DNA of 64,000 bases, from assembly GCA_944989445.1 (NCBI GenBank), contig CALYLW010000013.1:2401066-2465065 (forward strand), written 5' to 3'. Shown here in pieces: positions 44,372 to 55,350 of the stretch. Position 1 is the stretch's first letter; the number at the start of each line of letters is the position of its first letter. This DNA is from Ampullaceana balthica. Its lineage: Eukaryota; Mollusca; Gastropoda; Lymnaeidae. The translations under genes were made by a program, and so were the position numbers. The notes under the pieces are model-generated. The model ran no database searches, was not told the origin of the DNA, and worked only from the letters and a program-made list of their open reading frames with translations.

Positions 44372-45003
44372 ATTTGTTTTTAAATCATTTATATTAACTC
44401 GTGGCGTCTGCTTGATGCCTTGCTTGCTTCCTTGATTGTTTGTTTGCCTATTTTTAACCCACTTTCCCGCATGCTAGCGAGCTGAAATTTCGCAGGCAGA
44501 CTTATCCCGACAATAAAGATGATCTATCAAAATTTCAGATCGATCGACTGCACTGTAATTAAATAAATGAATTTTTAGATTATCTTTATTTATCTCTATA
44601 AAGCATGCTAATTTTTGTGCTGGCGTGTCGCGGTGCGTAATATATTGAACAACCTTTTTAATATTTTCCTGTCGCGCGGTGCGGTGCGTATTATATTGAC
44701 AATACTTTTTAAAAATATATTCCCGATCTGTAAATGTAAATGCTATTATTTGGTAGTCTGTCTCGCGGTGCGCACTATATTAAACATGTTTTTATAACCC
44801 TTTTCCCATGATCAAATCGAGCTGAAATTTAGCAGCAGACTGTAGTAGTTTTTTTCTACTATAGATCCTTTATATAAGAGACATAACTACAATTTTGGAT
44901 TTTTTAATTGTCGTTCCGTATTATAATGAACATTCTTTTAGTTATGACTCGTAAATAAAGCATTTATAGTCAAAAACTTTGTTTTTTACTTGGTTTTTTT
45001 ATG
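44372..45003 (+). repeat. 0.5-kb-family repeat inserted in the hAT relic
   Basis: Contains GTGGCGTCTGCTTGATGCC, CGCAGGCAGACTTATCC and TTTCAGATCGATC and the terminal TTTATAGTCAAAAACTT. Copy A of the relic reads through without it near 31870-31910. Confidence 0.75.
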
Positions 45004-45249
45004 GAAATAATTTCAAATGACCACTATTAGTAAAGAATGGATCCGCGGCCCATAAGTAAACAAACCATGAAAAAATTAAGCATTTATGTGCAAGAAGAAG
45101 ATCAACTACCAGTGATTGATTGCAATTGACGAAGGCCTTAAAACTAAGTTTAAGGCAAAAACTCTGTCGGTGCTCTGCAATTACGTCATGGCGGAATCTC
45201 CTGAGATTTCTACCATAGCACCTATATTTATATTGCCATTTCTGACATC

Positions 45250-45440
45250 TGTGCGACTAATAAAAATGCAGGACTAGACACAAACCATAGATAAGCATAA
45301 GACGCAATAATCGTTTGTATAGAAGGAGCGCCTGTGACATATAAGATAAGATAAGATAAGATAAGATAAGATAAGATAAGATAAGATAAGATAAGATAAG
45401 ATATGATAAGATAAGATAAGATTAGATGAGATAAGATAAG
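45250..45440 (+). mobile_element. truncated LINE 3' end with long GATAA tail
   Basis: ATAAAAATGCAGGACTAGAC, then TATAGAAGGAGCGCCTGTG and about 100 bp of (GATAA)n from 45341. The same 3' UTR belongs to the LINE at 32885-34259. Confidence 0.85.
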
Positions 45441-45843
45441 ACGCGAGGTTTTCTGGAGTGACAGAAACCAAACAAAACAACAGAATAAACCGGATATAAG
45501 CAACATACTTCAGGTGTCATTGTCTCCCTTTAACCCCCCCCCCTTTTCCGGTTCTCAAAGATTTAGCGTTTAAGCGAGTTAAAATGTTAAAACACATTAT
45601 ATTTATTTTATGTTGTACATGTATTGTTATCTATTAAGGCATGTTTAAATACAATAAATTATAATTATTAAATCAACGCCCACCCACCCTTACTCAGCAG
45701 GCCGCGTTAAAATTATCCAACGTTGACTTGTTCGCTGCGTTAAAAAGGTTGGGAACCAAGGATTTAAAGAATGTTCAGTCGAATATCATAATCTAAATAA
45801 AAGATTGCGTTTAGATTAAATATATTGATTTCTCTTTTCACAG

Positions 45844-46023
45844 GACCAAGATACAAACACCTACGATGTTTTACAAATGTTCCCTGACACAACTGTGTAC
45901 ATGAATACAAGATCAAAAGAACATATCAAGGCAGTTTTTGTTGGGCCTCATGAAGATGAAGAACACGTGTATTCATCTGTTGACCCTCCACGTGACTCAG
46001 ATACTAACAAAGATGAAATTTAA
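45844..46023 (+). pseudogene. duplicate last exon (open)
   Basis: 59 codons plus TAA, encoding DQDTNTYDVL, VYMNT and HVYSSVDP. The YDVL and YSSV motifs persist. Its natural 3' flank resumes only at about 48365. Confidence 0.84.
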
Positions 46024-46044
46024 TCATCTATCTATTAATTAAAT

Positions 46045-46250
46045 ATATATATATAATTTGCAATGTCACGTAGTGTCTGTCCGTGACGCTATGCGAGGTA
46101 ACTCCCGATAAAAAATGAAAATATAGGAGTACAAATGTTGCATTCGAGATTAACAAAATGTGTTTCTAGCCATAAAATATTGTGACGTGACGTCATTATT
46201 TGAGCTTTTTTAATGTGTGAAGGGAACGAAGTAAAAAGAGCCATGTTTTA
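46045..46250 (+). repeat. short dispersed repeat, copy 2
   Basis: Nearly identical to 177-372, starting within a TA run 22 bp after the duplicate stop codon. Confidence 0.78.
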
Positions 46251-47529
46251 TTTGATTAATATTATTTTTATTTTTTTTTGTATTAAATGTCCGTTTTTGT
46301 GTATGTGTCCATGTCAATATTACGTACGTAATTATAAATTTAATTTTCTATATTAATATATAACATTCGTTTTTCGGTTTATGAAATTTACAATTGGTTG
46401 TCGTTTGGTTGTCAAGTTTCGATGCGTTTTGAACTACAAAGCCATTATTTATTACTGCAAATGAAATTTGCCAACTTATGCTTCAGTTTAGCGTTTGTTT
46501 TTCTTTTATACACTTTGAGATTGCATATTTGTATGTTTAAAAAAATAACATATTTAAAAATCGGACTCCTCCCCACAATAGTTTTTTTTTATTGTTATTT
46601 ACATGTAATATTTTAATGCGTCTTAGACTAATTTGGAATAAAAATCTTTGCTTTTAATATAGAACTGGAAGGGGTGCTGACTTGACAATAATGAAAACGT
46701 TTTATTAGAATTCCTAAAACGTGTATATTAAATTTTATATACGATTACCTGTTGATACTTTAATATTTTCTTTTATCCAGTGATTAACTTTACTTCAAAG
46801 GTTTCATGCAAAATAAATAGTTCTTTGTTATTCATATTTGTAAATAGTTACAATTTTTTATTTACATGTTTTTGATAATGTAAATGTAATAATGTATGGA
46901 CCAATGGGCGCATAAACTGACAAGTCATAATAGATCTTGAAAAGGTGCTGACTTGACAATAATAAAACGTTTATGTGAATTACTAACACGTTTATATTAA
47001 ATTGTAAATATGATTAACAGTTGATAATTTAATCTTTTCTGTTATCCTGTGACAAACTTTGCTTACTACGTTTCATGCAAAATGAATAGTTCTTTGTTAT
47101 TAACATGTGTAAAAATTACATTTTATTTTTTACATGTTTTGGTAATGTTGTGGTAATAATGTATGGACAAATGGGCGAATAAACTGACAAGTCATAATCA
47201 TCAATGAAGCTTAAATGCTTCAAATCACAGATGTCCTTGATGTGGATCACATTACAGTCACATAATTTATTTTTAAAGCTCTGTGCTGTATTATTGGTGC
47301 ACTCATAATTGGTGCGCACTATTCAATGCCGCAAGTTAACGTCCGGCTGACTCCTCAGCAATATTTGTTAATACTTCGAACTTCAAACTTCTTTGCGAGT
47401 ATCACCTTATGCTGTGTGTAATTCACTATGCATTTAGTATTATCCTGATTATATCATTATTATTCATGCAAACTTATATAACGCGAAGCCTAAGCTTGGA
47501 GGTTTTCTCATAACACATATATTCGTATA
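46251..47529. other. AT-rich insertion between duplicate last exon and its flank
   Basis: Two related tracts (46660-46960 and 46920-47200 share GGTGCTGACTTGACAATAAT and GTATGGACAAATGGGCG-like text). No gene is seen. Confidence 0.5.
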
Positions 47530-47820
47530 TATAATCAAAATATATACTCTGCTATGTCCATTCGTAACGCTAGATTTTAGAAAGCGCACCGCTAAAAAAT
47601 AGTCTTGAAAAAAAAACTGCAAAAAAAAACCCCAGAAAAACCTCATTTTCAAACGTCCGCATAAAATTGTTCAATATGGAAAAGAGATTTAACTTTTTCT
47701 CTCTTGGTCTCTACATTTTCTGATTATTTACTATGCGGCTTTCAAGCAAAAGGGACAATTACAAAAACTGAAATATATCCATTTTGAAAACTTCCGTCAT
47801 TTTTGACGGGTAATACACTA
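47530..47820. repeat. short element with hairpin-CTAG end
   Basis: Ends CCGTCATTTTTGACGGGTAATACACTAG-like, split as hairpin CCGTCATTTTTGACGG followed by TAATACACTAG, as at 38361. The 5' limit is uncertain. Confidence 0.55.
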
Positions 47821-48004
47821 GTATATATATATTTCACCGAAGCGAGTATGTGCAAACAAGCATGATGAATGACCCTCGCTGTGGTCGACCGATCACAGTT
47901 GGCAAGCGTAGTGGGATGAAAAGGGGAAAAAAGGGGCGGGCGGGGGGAGGGGGGAACAATCCTTCTTGCGTTATTCTGCGTTGTTCCTTCACAGAATAAC
48001 ATAC

Positions 48005-48290
48005 GATTAGTAGTGTAGTGGCTATCACGTCCGCCTTGCACGCGGAAAGTCATTGTTTCAAGCCCAAGTGGGACTGTTATTTTTAAAAATGTTTGTGCCC
48101 GTTCTTTTCCCCTTTTTTGCGAACATGACTAACCCTCGTTAGGGTCAGCTAATCACAGTTCATGGTTGGCAAGGGATGGTAATAATAAAGGGTGGGGGCA
48201 TGTAACAACAACCGTAGTGCGCATATCTCCACGTTTACTCGCTTTTATTTACACTACTTCATGCTGCTGTTTGTGTCCGTCCCCCCCTCC
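48005..48290 (+). repeat. tRNA-Val-derived SINE
   Basis: TAGTGTAGTGGCTATCACGT, CCGCCTTGCACGCGG and a B-box-like GTTTCAAGCCC form a tRNA-Val-like head. The body has TTTGCGAACATGAC and GCTGCTGTTTGTGTCCG, as on the minus strand at 34300-34600. Confidence 0.7.
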
Positions 48291-48640
48291 CCGTTCTTTG
48301 CACTATCTATGATGAACAAGTCTGCGGGTTGTATCTTGTTTCTTATATTTACACTAATTTTGATGTTGATAAATCAAAGAATTTCATTAATAAATTCGAC
48401 TTGGATTTACTGCTGGGTTCGTGGACAATGGTGGGCGAGACTGGCGTGGCGTGGTTTGAGGATCAATGTTTTTGAGATTCAATGTTTGGAAAAAATATGA
48501 TGTATGCATGGAGTGTTTTAAATAATAATGATTGTTATATCCGAATACTCCTTATGACTTCAAAGAAGTTATTGCATAGCTAATCAGTAGTGTACAATGC
48601 TACTGTGCTCTGAGCTCATTTCTGATTAACTTTTTCTGTA

Positions 48641-49975
48641 TCTATAACTGACTCACTCACTTACTTACTCATCACCAATTCACCAACTTTCCGTGTAGAT
48701 AGAAACAAGAAACTTGGAAAGTTGTTGAGTTCTTTCTCAAGATGATAATTGGCTAAAATGAATTTTAAAATTTCCACTCATTGTGCGTCAGGGGCCCGCC
48801 AAAAATGTAGTTACTTTTTTCCTCTTATAAGCTAAATAAAATGTGTTTAAACTTTGGATACTGTTTAAATGGATGGACAAAAAAATTTGGTGACCCATAT
48901 TAAAATAATATAGCGCAATAAACTACTAATGAAAATTCCTTTTGGGCATGAGGCCGAAAACTAATTTTACGTACCAAAACATTTAATTATTTCTTCCCCA
49001 TTGCATTGTACACGATTTAACCACTGTTAGCAAATATATCCTTCATGGTTAAGATTAAAACCAAAAGGTGTCTTGATCTTTACAACTTATACCGATAAGA
49101 CCCGGAAGGGGGTGCGGGAGCTCATATTTTTATTTCGTAAATTTCAAAGCCTTCTTTCGCACTTGATTTTTAAACAATCTTGACAAATATTGACATATAT
49201 TTCCATCATGAACTAGAAGGAAATAAAAAAAATGTTTTGAAATTTAAATCTTACTCCAATTAGGTCCGGATGCCTTTAATGTCATTTTATTCTAATGTAA
49301 GCTGTATAAATAGTATGTATTCATCCGATCGCCAAGTTATTCAGTACGCTCCCACAAAAGTTACTGTCATATTTTTTTTTAAATACCCCTTACTAGGGGC
49401 CGAGGGCCTAAAGATATTTTTAAAAAGTGGCCTCTAGGTAAATGGATGGATCTTGACCAAACTTGGTATATAAAATTTGATGGCTCATATTACAATCCTA
49501 AATTGTTATAAACTCCTAATGTAGCTCCTTCAAAAAAAGGGGGGCAATCTCATATATTTATTTCGTAAATATCAAAGCTTTCTTTTCCATTTGATTTTAA
49601 TCAACCTTGACAAATATTGACACATGTCTCCATCATCATCCCGATTGAATTTGTGTGGCCTTTTGAACTTTACATCTTGCACCATTTTGGCCTAGGCCCT
49701 TAATTTCATTTAATTCGCAACGATTTTACACAACCTTGACAAATATTGAAAAACAAGTATATCTATCACGATCCAGATTGAAATCAACAGGCTTTAGAAA
49801 TTCACATCCTGCACAGATTGGGCCCTGGGGCCCTTAATGTCGTTTTTCTTATATAAGATGTATAATTATTATTTTAGGTACTGATCGCCATCAGACTTTT
49901 AAAAGTTGTTATACTTGACATTCCAACGCTCACTGAATCCTACTTTTCCGCTGCGCAGCACGGGTATTTTGCTAG
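48641..49975 (+). mobile_element. non-autonomous Helitron B
   Basis: Starts TCTATAACTGACTCACTCAC after A (48640) and ends TATTTTGCTAG before T (49976), preceded by the GC stem CCGCTGCGCAGCACGG. 1335 bp, related to Helitron A and located at the equivalent place in copy B. Confidence 0.85.
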
Positions 49976-50900
49976 TTTCATTATATAAAGAGCAATAGTT
50001 TTAAAGGATTCCGTATTTGTCTTCAAATTATTTTAATTATTGACATAAAGATGTTTTTGTATTTCCGTTCTGGAAGAAAAATTGGTTCCTTTTGTCAGAT
50101 GGGAAACAACATGGTTTAGCGTTGGGTCATAAATCTGTTGATCGTAACCGATAAATTTCGTATCATTTAAATATAAATCAGGTTCAATGTGCGTACGTTG
50201 TGAGGGACAGACAAACATAATAGTAAAACGGATAAAAGTGACAAATAGAAAGCAATAAATTAGTGGACTTATCTAAATCAAGGCCGATTACTTTCTTTGA
50301 CAAATTTTCATTTTATAAAGAATAAATTTGGTTTAATTTTAGAATTTAATTGTTTTTCAATAACAATCTGTTGTCAGCTTTACATTGGAAACTGTTGTAA
50401 ATAAGTGTGAGGGAGAGAATGCAGTCAGATTAGGTAATATGTATATTGTAATAGCATTGCTATAGAGATTATGTCTAATCATATTTATTTTTTCCTTTGT
50501 ATTCACTGAAGAAACTTTAGTGCCATTTCGTAGCTTTATATCTTTGTTGTACTTTTTTTAAAATAACATTTAACAAACATCTTATATTACATGTTTAGCT
50601 CAACTGGTATTAAGTCAGCCACAATGTATCCAAAATCTTAAATGTTTATCTCATTTGATACTAAAGTTGTAACAGTTTAAATGCTGAAGTCTGTTTTTAC
50701 TGATGTTATTTTGTTTAATCATTTTATTTGCCTGTGGAAGTTTAAAAATCGTTTGTTTTACTAATTTCTTATGACGATGTTTTGTGGAAGTTTTTAGTGT
50801 AACAGTACAGCTGTTAAATTGTTAACTGGTAAGTGTAACTTAATTTTGGTCTCCAATTTAATGTTATTGATCAATTGGATGAAAGTGACAAGTAGGTGCC

Positions 50901-52085
50901 GGTAATATTGCGTAGATTTGATTTCAAGTTATCATATGAAATTTCAAACAGTAGAATTGTACACAACAGAGTTTTAAAATTCTATGACTGAATAAGATAT
51001 TGCACGTGTTATAGAGACAAGCAACATTTTTATTTTTAATTTGCAAATCAAATCACAATTGCAACTGCCATTTAAAGTTTAACGGAAAAACAACAACAAA
51101 GAATATAAAATTATTACAATGATACAACTTATATCATATAGTTAAAATATTTAAATGTAAATACTGAATTGAAAGTATTGATTGATTGACTACTGTCAAC
51201 GCACTAGTCAATGACAAAGAAGTTAAAAACGAAAGCCAACTTTCAGCATGTCTCTGTTACCAAGGCTCCTGTTTAACTATAAAGTTTATAGTTTATAGTA
51301 TAAACTAATAATTACAAATTAAACTTAAAATTATTTTTAACATAAATTATTAAAACATTATCATTTTTAATGACATGAGTAAATAAAATAGTTACTTGTT
51401 AGTAGTTACTAGTTACTAGTAAGTTGTAACATGGTACTCAGCAGTACTTGTTAGCTTTAAGTTTGAAGTTTGTTTCTTCAATTTTCAAGTTTCGAAAAAT
51501 TAAATGTTTGTCATACCCAAATACTTTTTCATGAACAATAACATCCCAAGTTTGTTCGGTGACAAGCGAGAACGCTTATCATCGTTTATCTGCGACGCTA
51601 TGATGAATGCTCTCTCACTATCCATTCTTATTAAATGTAATGATTTCTGGTTATTGTTTTATACTTTTTATATAATTGTTTATGAACTTATTAATATTAA
51701 TTTAATTTGATAAAAAAATCTTTACTAAATTGATATCCGGATACAATCCGGATCTGCCATAAGCAGTGCTAAATAGGTACCGGTCGCCGGTACTCAGTGA
51801 TGATTGCGTAACTTTTAACTACCCGTTCGCACCTCGATGCAAGCTGAATCACAACTGCAAAGATACCAAATGTGTAAAACAATTTTATTTTATAATTAAC
51901 CAATAATAAACAACATTAAAATACAAGAAAAGTAATAATTTTTTCCCACATTGAAAAAGGTGCCGGTACCCCGTACCGTCACAAAAAAAGCCCTGGCAAT
52001 AAGTATTTGCCGAATCCGGATAGTGGTGAAAATCCCGATAATCGGTCCGAATATCCGGCATTCCGGATATTCGGCTGTCCCCTAC
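50901..52085. other. AT-rich gene-free stretch
   Basis: No exon, RNA or clear mobile element. A short CGGATATTCGG-rich tract occurs near 52000-52080. Confidence 0.5.
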
Positions 52086-52399
52086 GAATAACCATACACC
52101 TCCCACACCAATAAACACACATCTACCCCACCATAGCCACACATAATTTACTCCACCAATAACCATACACCTCCCACCCTAATAACCACACACCTACCCC
52201 ACCAATAACAAAACATCTACCCCACCAATTACCACACATCTACCCCACCAATAACCACACATCTACCCCACCAATAACTACACAATTCCCCCACCAATAA
52301 CCACACATCTCCCCCACCATAACCACAAATCTTCCCACACAATTAACCACACATATCCCTACACCAATAACCACTCTTCATTACCACAATTAACTACAC
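52086..52399 (+). repeat. degenerate 22-bp minisatellite
   Basis: AACCACACATCTACCCCACC-type units of 20-23 bp, related to 37469-37555. Followed at 52450-52500 by a minus-strand LINE 3' end stub (ACAGACGCTCCTTCTATG). Confidence 0.85.
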
Positions 52400-52514
52400 G
52401 CATCCCGCATAAAAATGTACATTATGAAGGACAATGTTAATGCGTCCACTTATTTTATCCTTTACAGACGCTCCTTCTATGCAGACAATTGTATGTGTCC
52501 TACACTTTTCCTTT

Positions 52515-53000
52515 TTAACGCAATTTCCCATGGGAAAAATTGCGTTTATACATTTGAAATGTCTGTAACGCTTGATCCTGCAACTCCTCCTGAACCATAC
52601 CAGATAGAGAGTTCGGGTCTTTTGCAAATATGTTAAGGAGGTCTTAAGGATGTTCAAGGGCAAAACAAATACCGAAAAGGTTTACTGGGTTTCCTGGAAA
52701 ATTAAAAAAAACGAAAAAATATCAGTATTTTGTCAGTTTCTCGCCAACCATAACAGCTATCGGGTTGAAACAAACGTCAAACGATAGCTAATAATTTTAA
52801 CAACAATGTTGGAGAAGGAATTTTGGAAAAACAAATTTTGGTTCGACTCACGTAATTTTAGCAGCGATTTGTTGATAGCAACTGTTTTGTTTACTTTCAT
52901 AATTATTGATTTGAAATTACTTTTTATGTAATCTAGAATGATAGTTAATGGTGTTTTCCCGCTTTGTGAATGCTTATGTTAGATTGTTGCGTGGTGCAGA
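52515..53000. repeat. about 485-bp dispersed repeat, copy 2
   Basis: Same order of motifs as 26045-26530. Interrupted at its right end by the hAT-like start at 52997. Confidence 0.78.
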
Positions 53001-53540
53001 GGCGTCACTAGGGTTGGTGTCACCCGGGGCGGTAGCTTATGGTGTCAACCTTCACGACTGAAGGGGGGCCGTCCATAAATGACGGTACGCGAGGTTGCCG
53101 ATTTTTACCCCACCCTCCCCCAGCGTCATACTTTGTCACAAAAACTTAGACCCCACCCCCTTTTTACGATATGACGTCACAAAGCTTTGACACCCCTCCC
53201 CCAAGCCGTATTTTCTCAATAAAAATTAGCATGTTGCAAATTAATTTTTTTTCATTTAAATATGTATTTAGGGTAAGTCTGAACTGTAATATCGTAACAC
53301 GCTCATTGAAAATGTAATTAAATAAATGGTAAACAATCAAATTTTTAAGTGGAACTTTTATTTAAAGTTTCGCGTTTTTGATGTGATGGCACATTTCTTA
53401 AACACCCCCCTCCTCGTACCACATCGTCACAGATGCGTGACCCCCCCTATGGCGGATTAAAAGGGGGGTGCTGAACGGGCTAAAGCCCCCAATAATTTAA
53501 GGGCCCCCAAACTTTTTATGAATTATAGTGTATAATAAAG

Positions 53541-53831
53541 ATGCAGGCCATTATGTTTGTACGAATACCTGAAAATGCCTTGGACAGTCATACGGCAATG
53601 CTGCAAATGAGTAGGAAGTATAACGGAAACCAGGCTATTCTTCGTGAGAAGTGCATTGTAGCTCATTATGTGCCGTGCACAGCTCATTCCTTTAATTTGG
53701 TTGGGAAAAGAGCAGCAGGTTGTCCTACTGCGGTCAGTTTTTTGTCTTCTGCAAAATCTTTATACCCGACTTGTTGCGTCTACTCATCGTTGACAGGTAC
53801 TTCAAAAACATATGAAATTGATACATGCTAA
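53541..53831 (+). pseudogene. hAT transposase fragment (ZMYM1-like)
   Basis: The frame contains MSRKYNGNQAI and VPCTAHSFNLVG, the family's YDNASNMSGKYNGVQ...CAAHSLNLVG region with the leading residues changed. Ends early by frameshift. Inactive. Confidence 0.78.
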
Positions 53832-54410
53832 CAAAGCCTTGTCTGACACAAGGTAGTCAGCCTGACATTATGCTGTAAGGTCTGTTAATAGCTCATACCA
53901 TGAGAATATCGCAGTACTGGAAGAATTTGCAACGAATGAAAATCAGCCACGTGACTGTCGACTTGAAGAAGAAGGATTTCTAAAGGAAATTGAACAACTG
54001 GAAGTCTCTATTTTACTTGAAATTTGTTAAACAATTTTAGAAAGGAAGTCTCTCATTGAGTTTGTTAAAAAATTAGCATTCTTAATTTTATTTCTATGAA
54101 GACAAAGGAAAGGAAAAGTCCGTGGTAAAAACAGTGTAAACAATCTTCAATACTATCAAACAAAAAAGAAAGCGTCAGTTTGATAAAGGGACATCAACAA
54201 AACAGTATTCTCCTGAAGACAAAAATTCAAGATTGAGGTATTTCTGGTAATCATTGACAAACTTTCTTAAGCCCTACAACATTGGTTAGGTGCATATAAA
54301 CACATCCCTGAGAAATTTGGCTTTCTTACAAACCTAACTGAGCTCAGCACTTTCGCCACCCGATGCGCAGCAGCCAAGTTAATGGAAGAACATTCAAGTG
54401 ATTTCGAAGA

Positions 54411-54905
54411 AGGGGTCGGGTAAATCCGAAGCAACCGTTTCGTCCCCCTCAATTTACTAGCAACGCCATCGAGCGGGGCCGGTTTAGGGCCAGGAGCGCC
54501 AGTACGGATTAGCAAAAAGTGCCGCGAAGAACGCATTGGACGCCAGGTCTGAGGAAACCTTCTAGTGGGGGTTGCACCCTAGGTAGGTCTTTGATGATCC
54601 CCCCAGTCTGCGGCGGTCCTAACCATGGAGACCCGTGTGCTTTGCCGGGACGACGCCAAAGTGGTAGCGGGTCGTAGTAGGAAATTCCACCACCTCCTTA
54701 TGAGGGCAACTTAGTGGGAGGCATCTTCGACTGTATGTCCTGGATGCCCAGGTGGCCGCTTCAGAAGTGACCACTTTGGGGGGGGGGTTCCTCAGCTGTT
54801 ACGTCCCTTTGGTGGCCAGATGGCTAAGGGGGTCTTCCGGGAATACCCATAAAGAGCACTAGGCTCGGGGCTTCTGATTTTCTTCCACCTGTAGGTTCAT
54901 GAGTT
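54411..54905. mobile_element. 495-bp GC-rich retroposon-like insert
   Basis: Flanked by ATTTCGAAGA at 54401-54410 and 54906-54915, a 10-bp target duplication, and interrupting the hAT relic between two parts of its coding sequence. Much more GC-rich than the surroundings. No class assigned. Confidence 0.75.
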
Positions 54906-55350
54906 ATTTCGAAGACTGCTTACCTTCAGAATTAGTCCAATTTTCAGAACTCTTAAAAAAGTTATTGTCCAGCCCCTGGCTCAGGGTAAGGAAAAGGAAT
55001 TAGCACAAAGCGAAACTCAAAAAACTTGCACAGAACTAAAATTGTTGCTGCTTTTGAATGAGCTATATTTCACATAGTCCTTTACAAATGTACATATCGC
55101 ACTTCGCATCTATCTTTCAATGATGACATAAAACTGCAGCTGATAGCGATCCTTTTCAAAGTTGAAAAGAATATATAATGATTTAAAATTTGCATGGGAC
55201 GAAAAAGGCTGAATATGCTCTCTCTAATGAGCATTGAAAAGGAACTTGTAAGCTTACTCAGATTTATTGACTTGATTGAAAACTTCGCCATTTGAAAAAT
55301 TCGCAAACGAAAAATGTAGGTTTAAATAATAATAATACATATTTTTCAAT

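Larger units (their letters stand above)
43290..45540 (+). pseudogene. hAT transposase relic (EPM2AIP1/SCAND3-like), copy B
   Basis: Frames give ANKPFTIVEEVLLPSSKDFC, MARRIEERAEDIYTLLS, TDGAAAVTRLSGL, TKLAELCDLFSFLKK and LKAKLELWGWCLN. Same position and family as 31080-32260. Interrupted by a 0.5-kb-family repeat (44372-45003) and a LINE tail (45250-45440). Confidence 0.78.
39502..46023 (+). pseudogene. decayed 3' cassette of the receptor gene (EGF, TM, tail)
   Basis: Five exons match exons 14-18: 39502-39636, 39879-39987, 40628-40713, 41472-41624, 45844-46023. Defects: two TGA codons in the EGF exon (39513, 39522), a TAG at 41498-41500 in the ITAM exon, and one extra base before that exon's donor that breaks the phase to the last exon. 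No signal-peptide or lectin exons precede it. The TM and last exons remain open, so loss is probably recent, or the piece persists as alternative 3' exons; the latter is unlikely given the stops. Confidence 0.85.
39490..50900 (+). repeat. tandem segmental duplication, copy B
   Basis: Duplicate of 23640-37555 in the same orientation, containing the pseudogene cassette, the hAT relic, a 2.3-kb insertion after the last exon (about 46045-48365), Helitron B and a shared distal flank. Confidence 0.8.
52997..55350 (+). mobile_element. decayed ZMYM1-type hAT element
   Basis: A hAT-like start (CAGAGGCGTCACTAGG) at 52997, then GC-rich sequence and a 96-codon frame at 53541-53831 (SRKYNGNQAILREK, YVPCTAHSFNLVGKRAA) matching the catalytic core of ZMYM1-like hAT proteins. 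Further broken frames follow. The 3' terminal repeat was not found. Split by an insertion at 54411-54905. Confidence 0.7.

Noticed and set aside
45228..45506. Leu-Ile-Ser-Tyr repeat protein on the minus strand
   Set aside because: Translation of the GATAA tail of a LINE.
48005..48080. Functional tRNA-Val gene
   Set aside because: The B box and acceptor arms are degenerate and the sequence continues into a SINE body, so it is called a tRNA-derived repeat.
50033..50218. 61-codon minus-strand frame
   Set aside because: Not conserved as a frame in the homologous copy A flank and without recognisable motifs.
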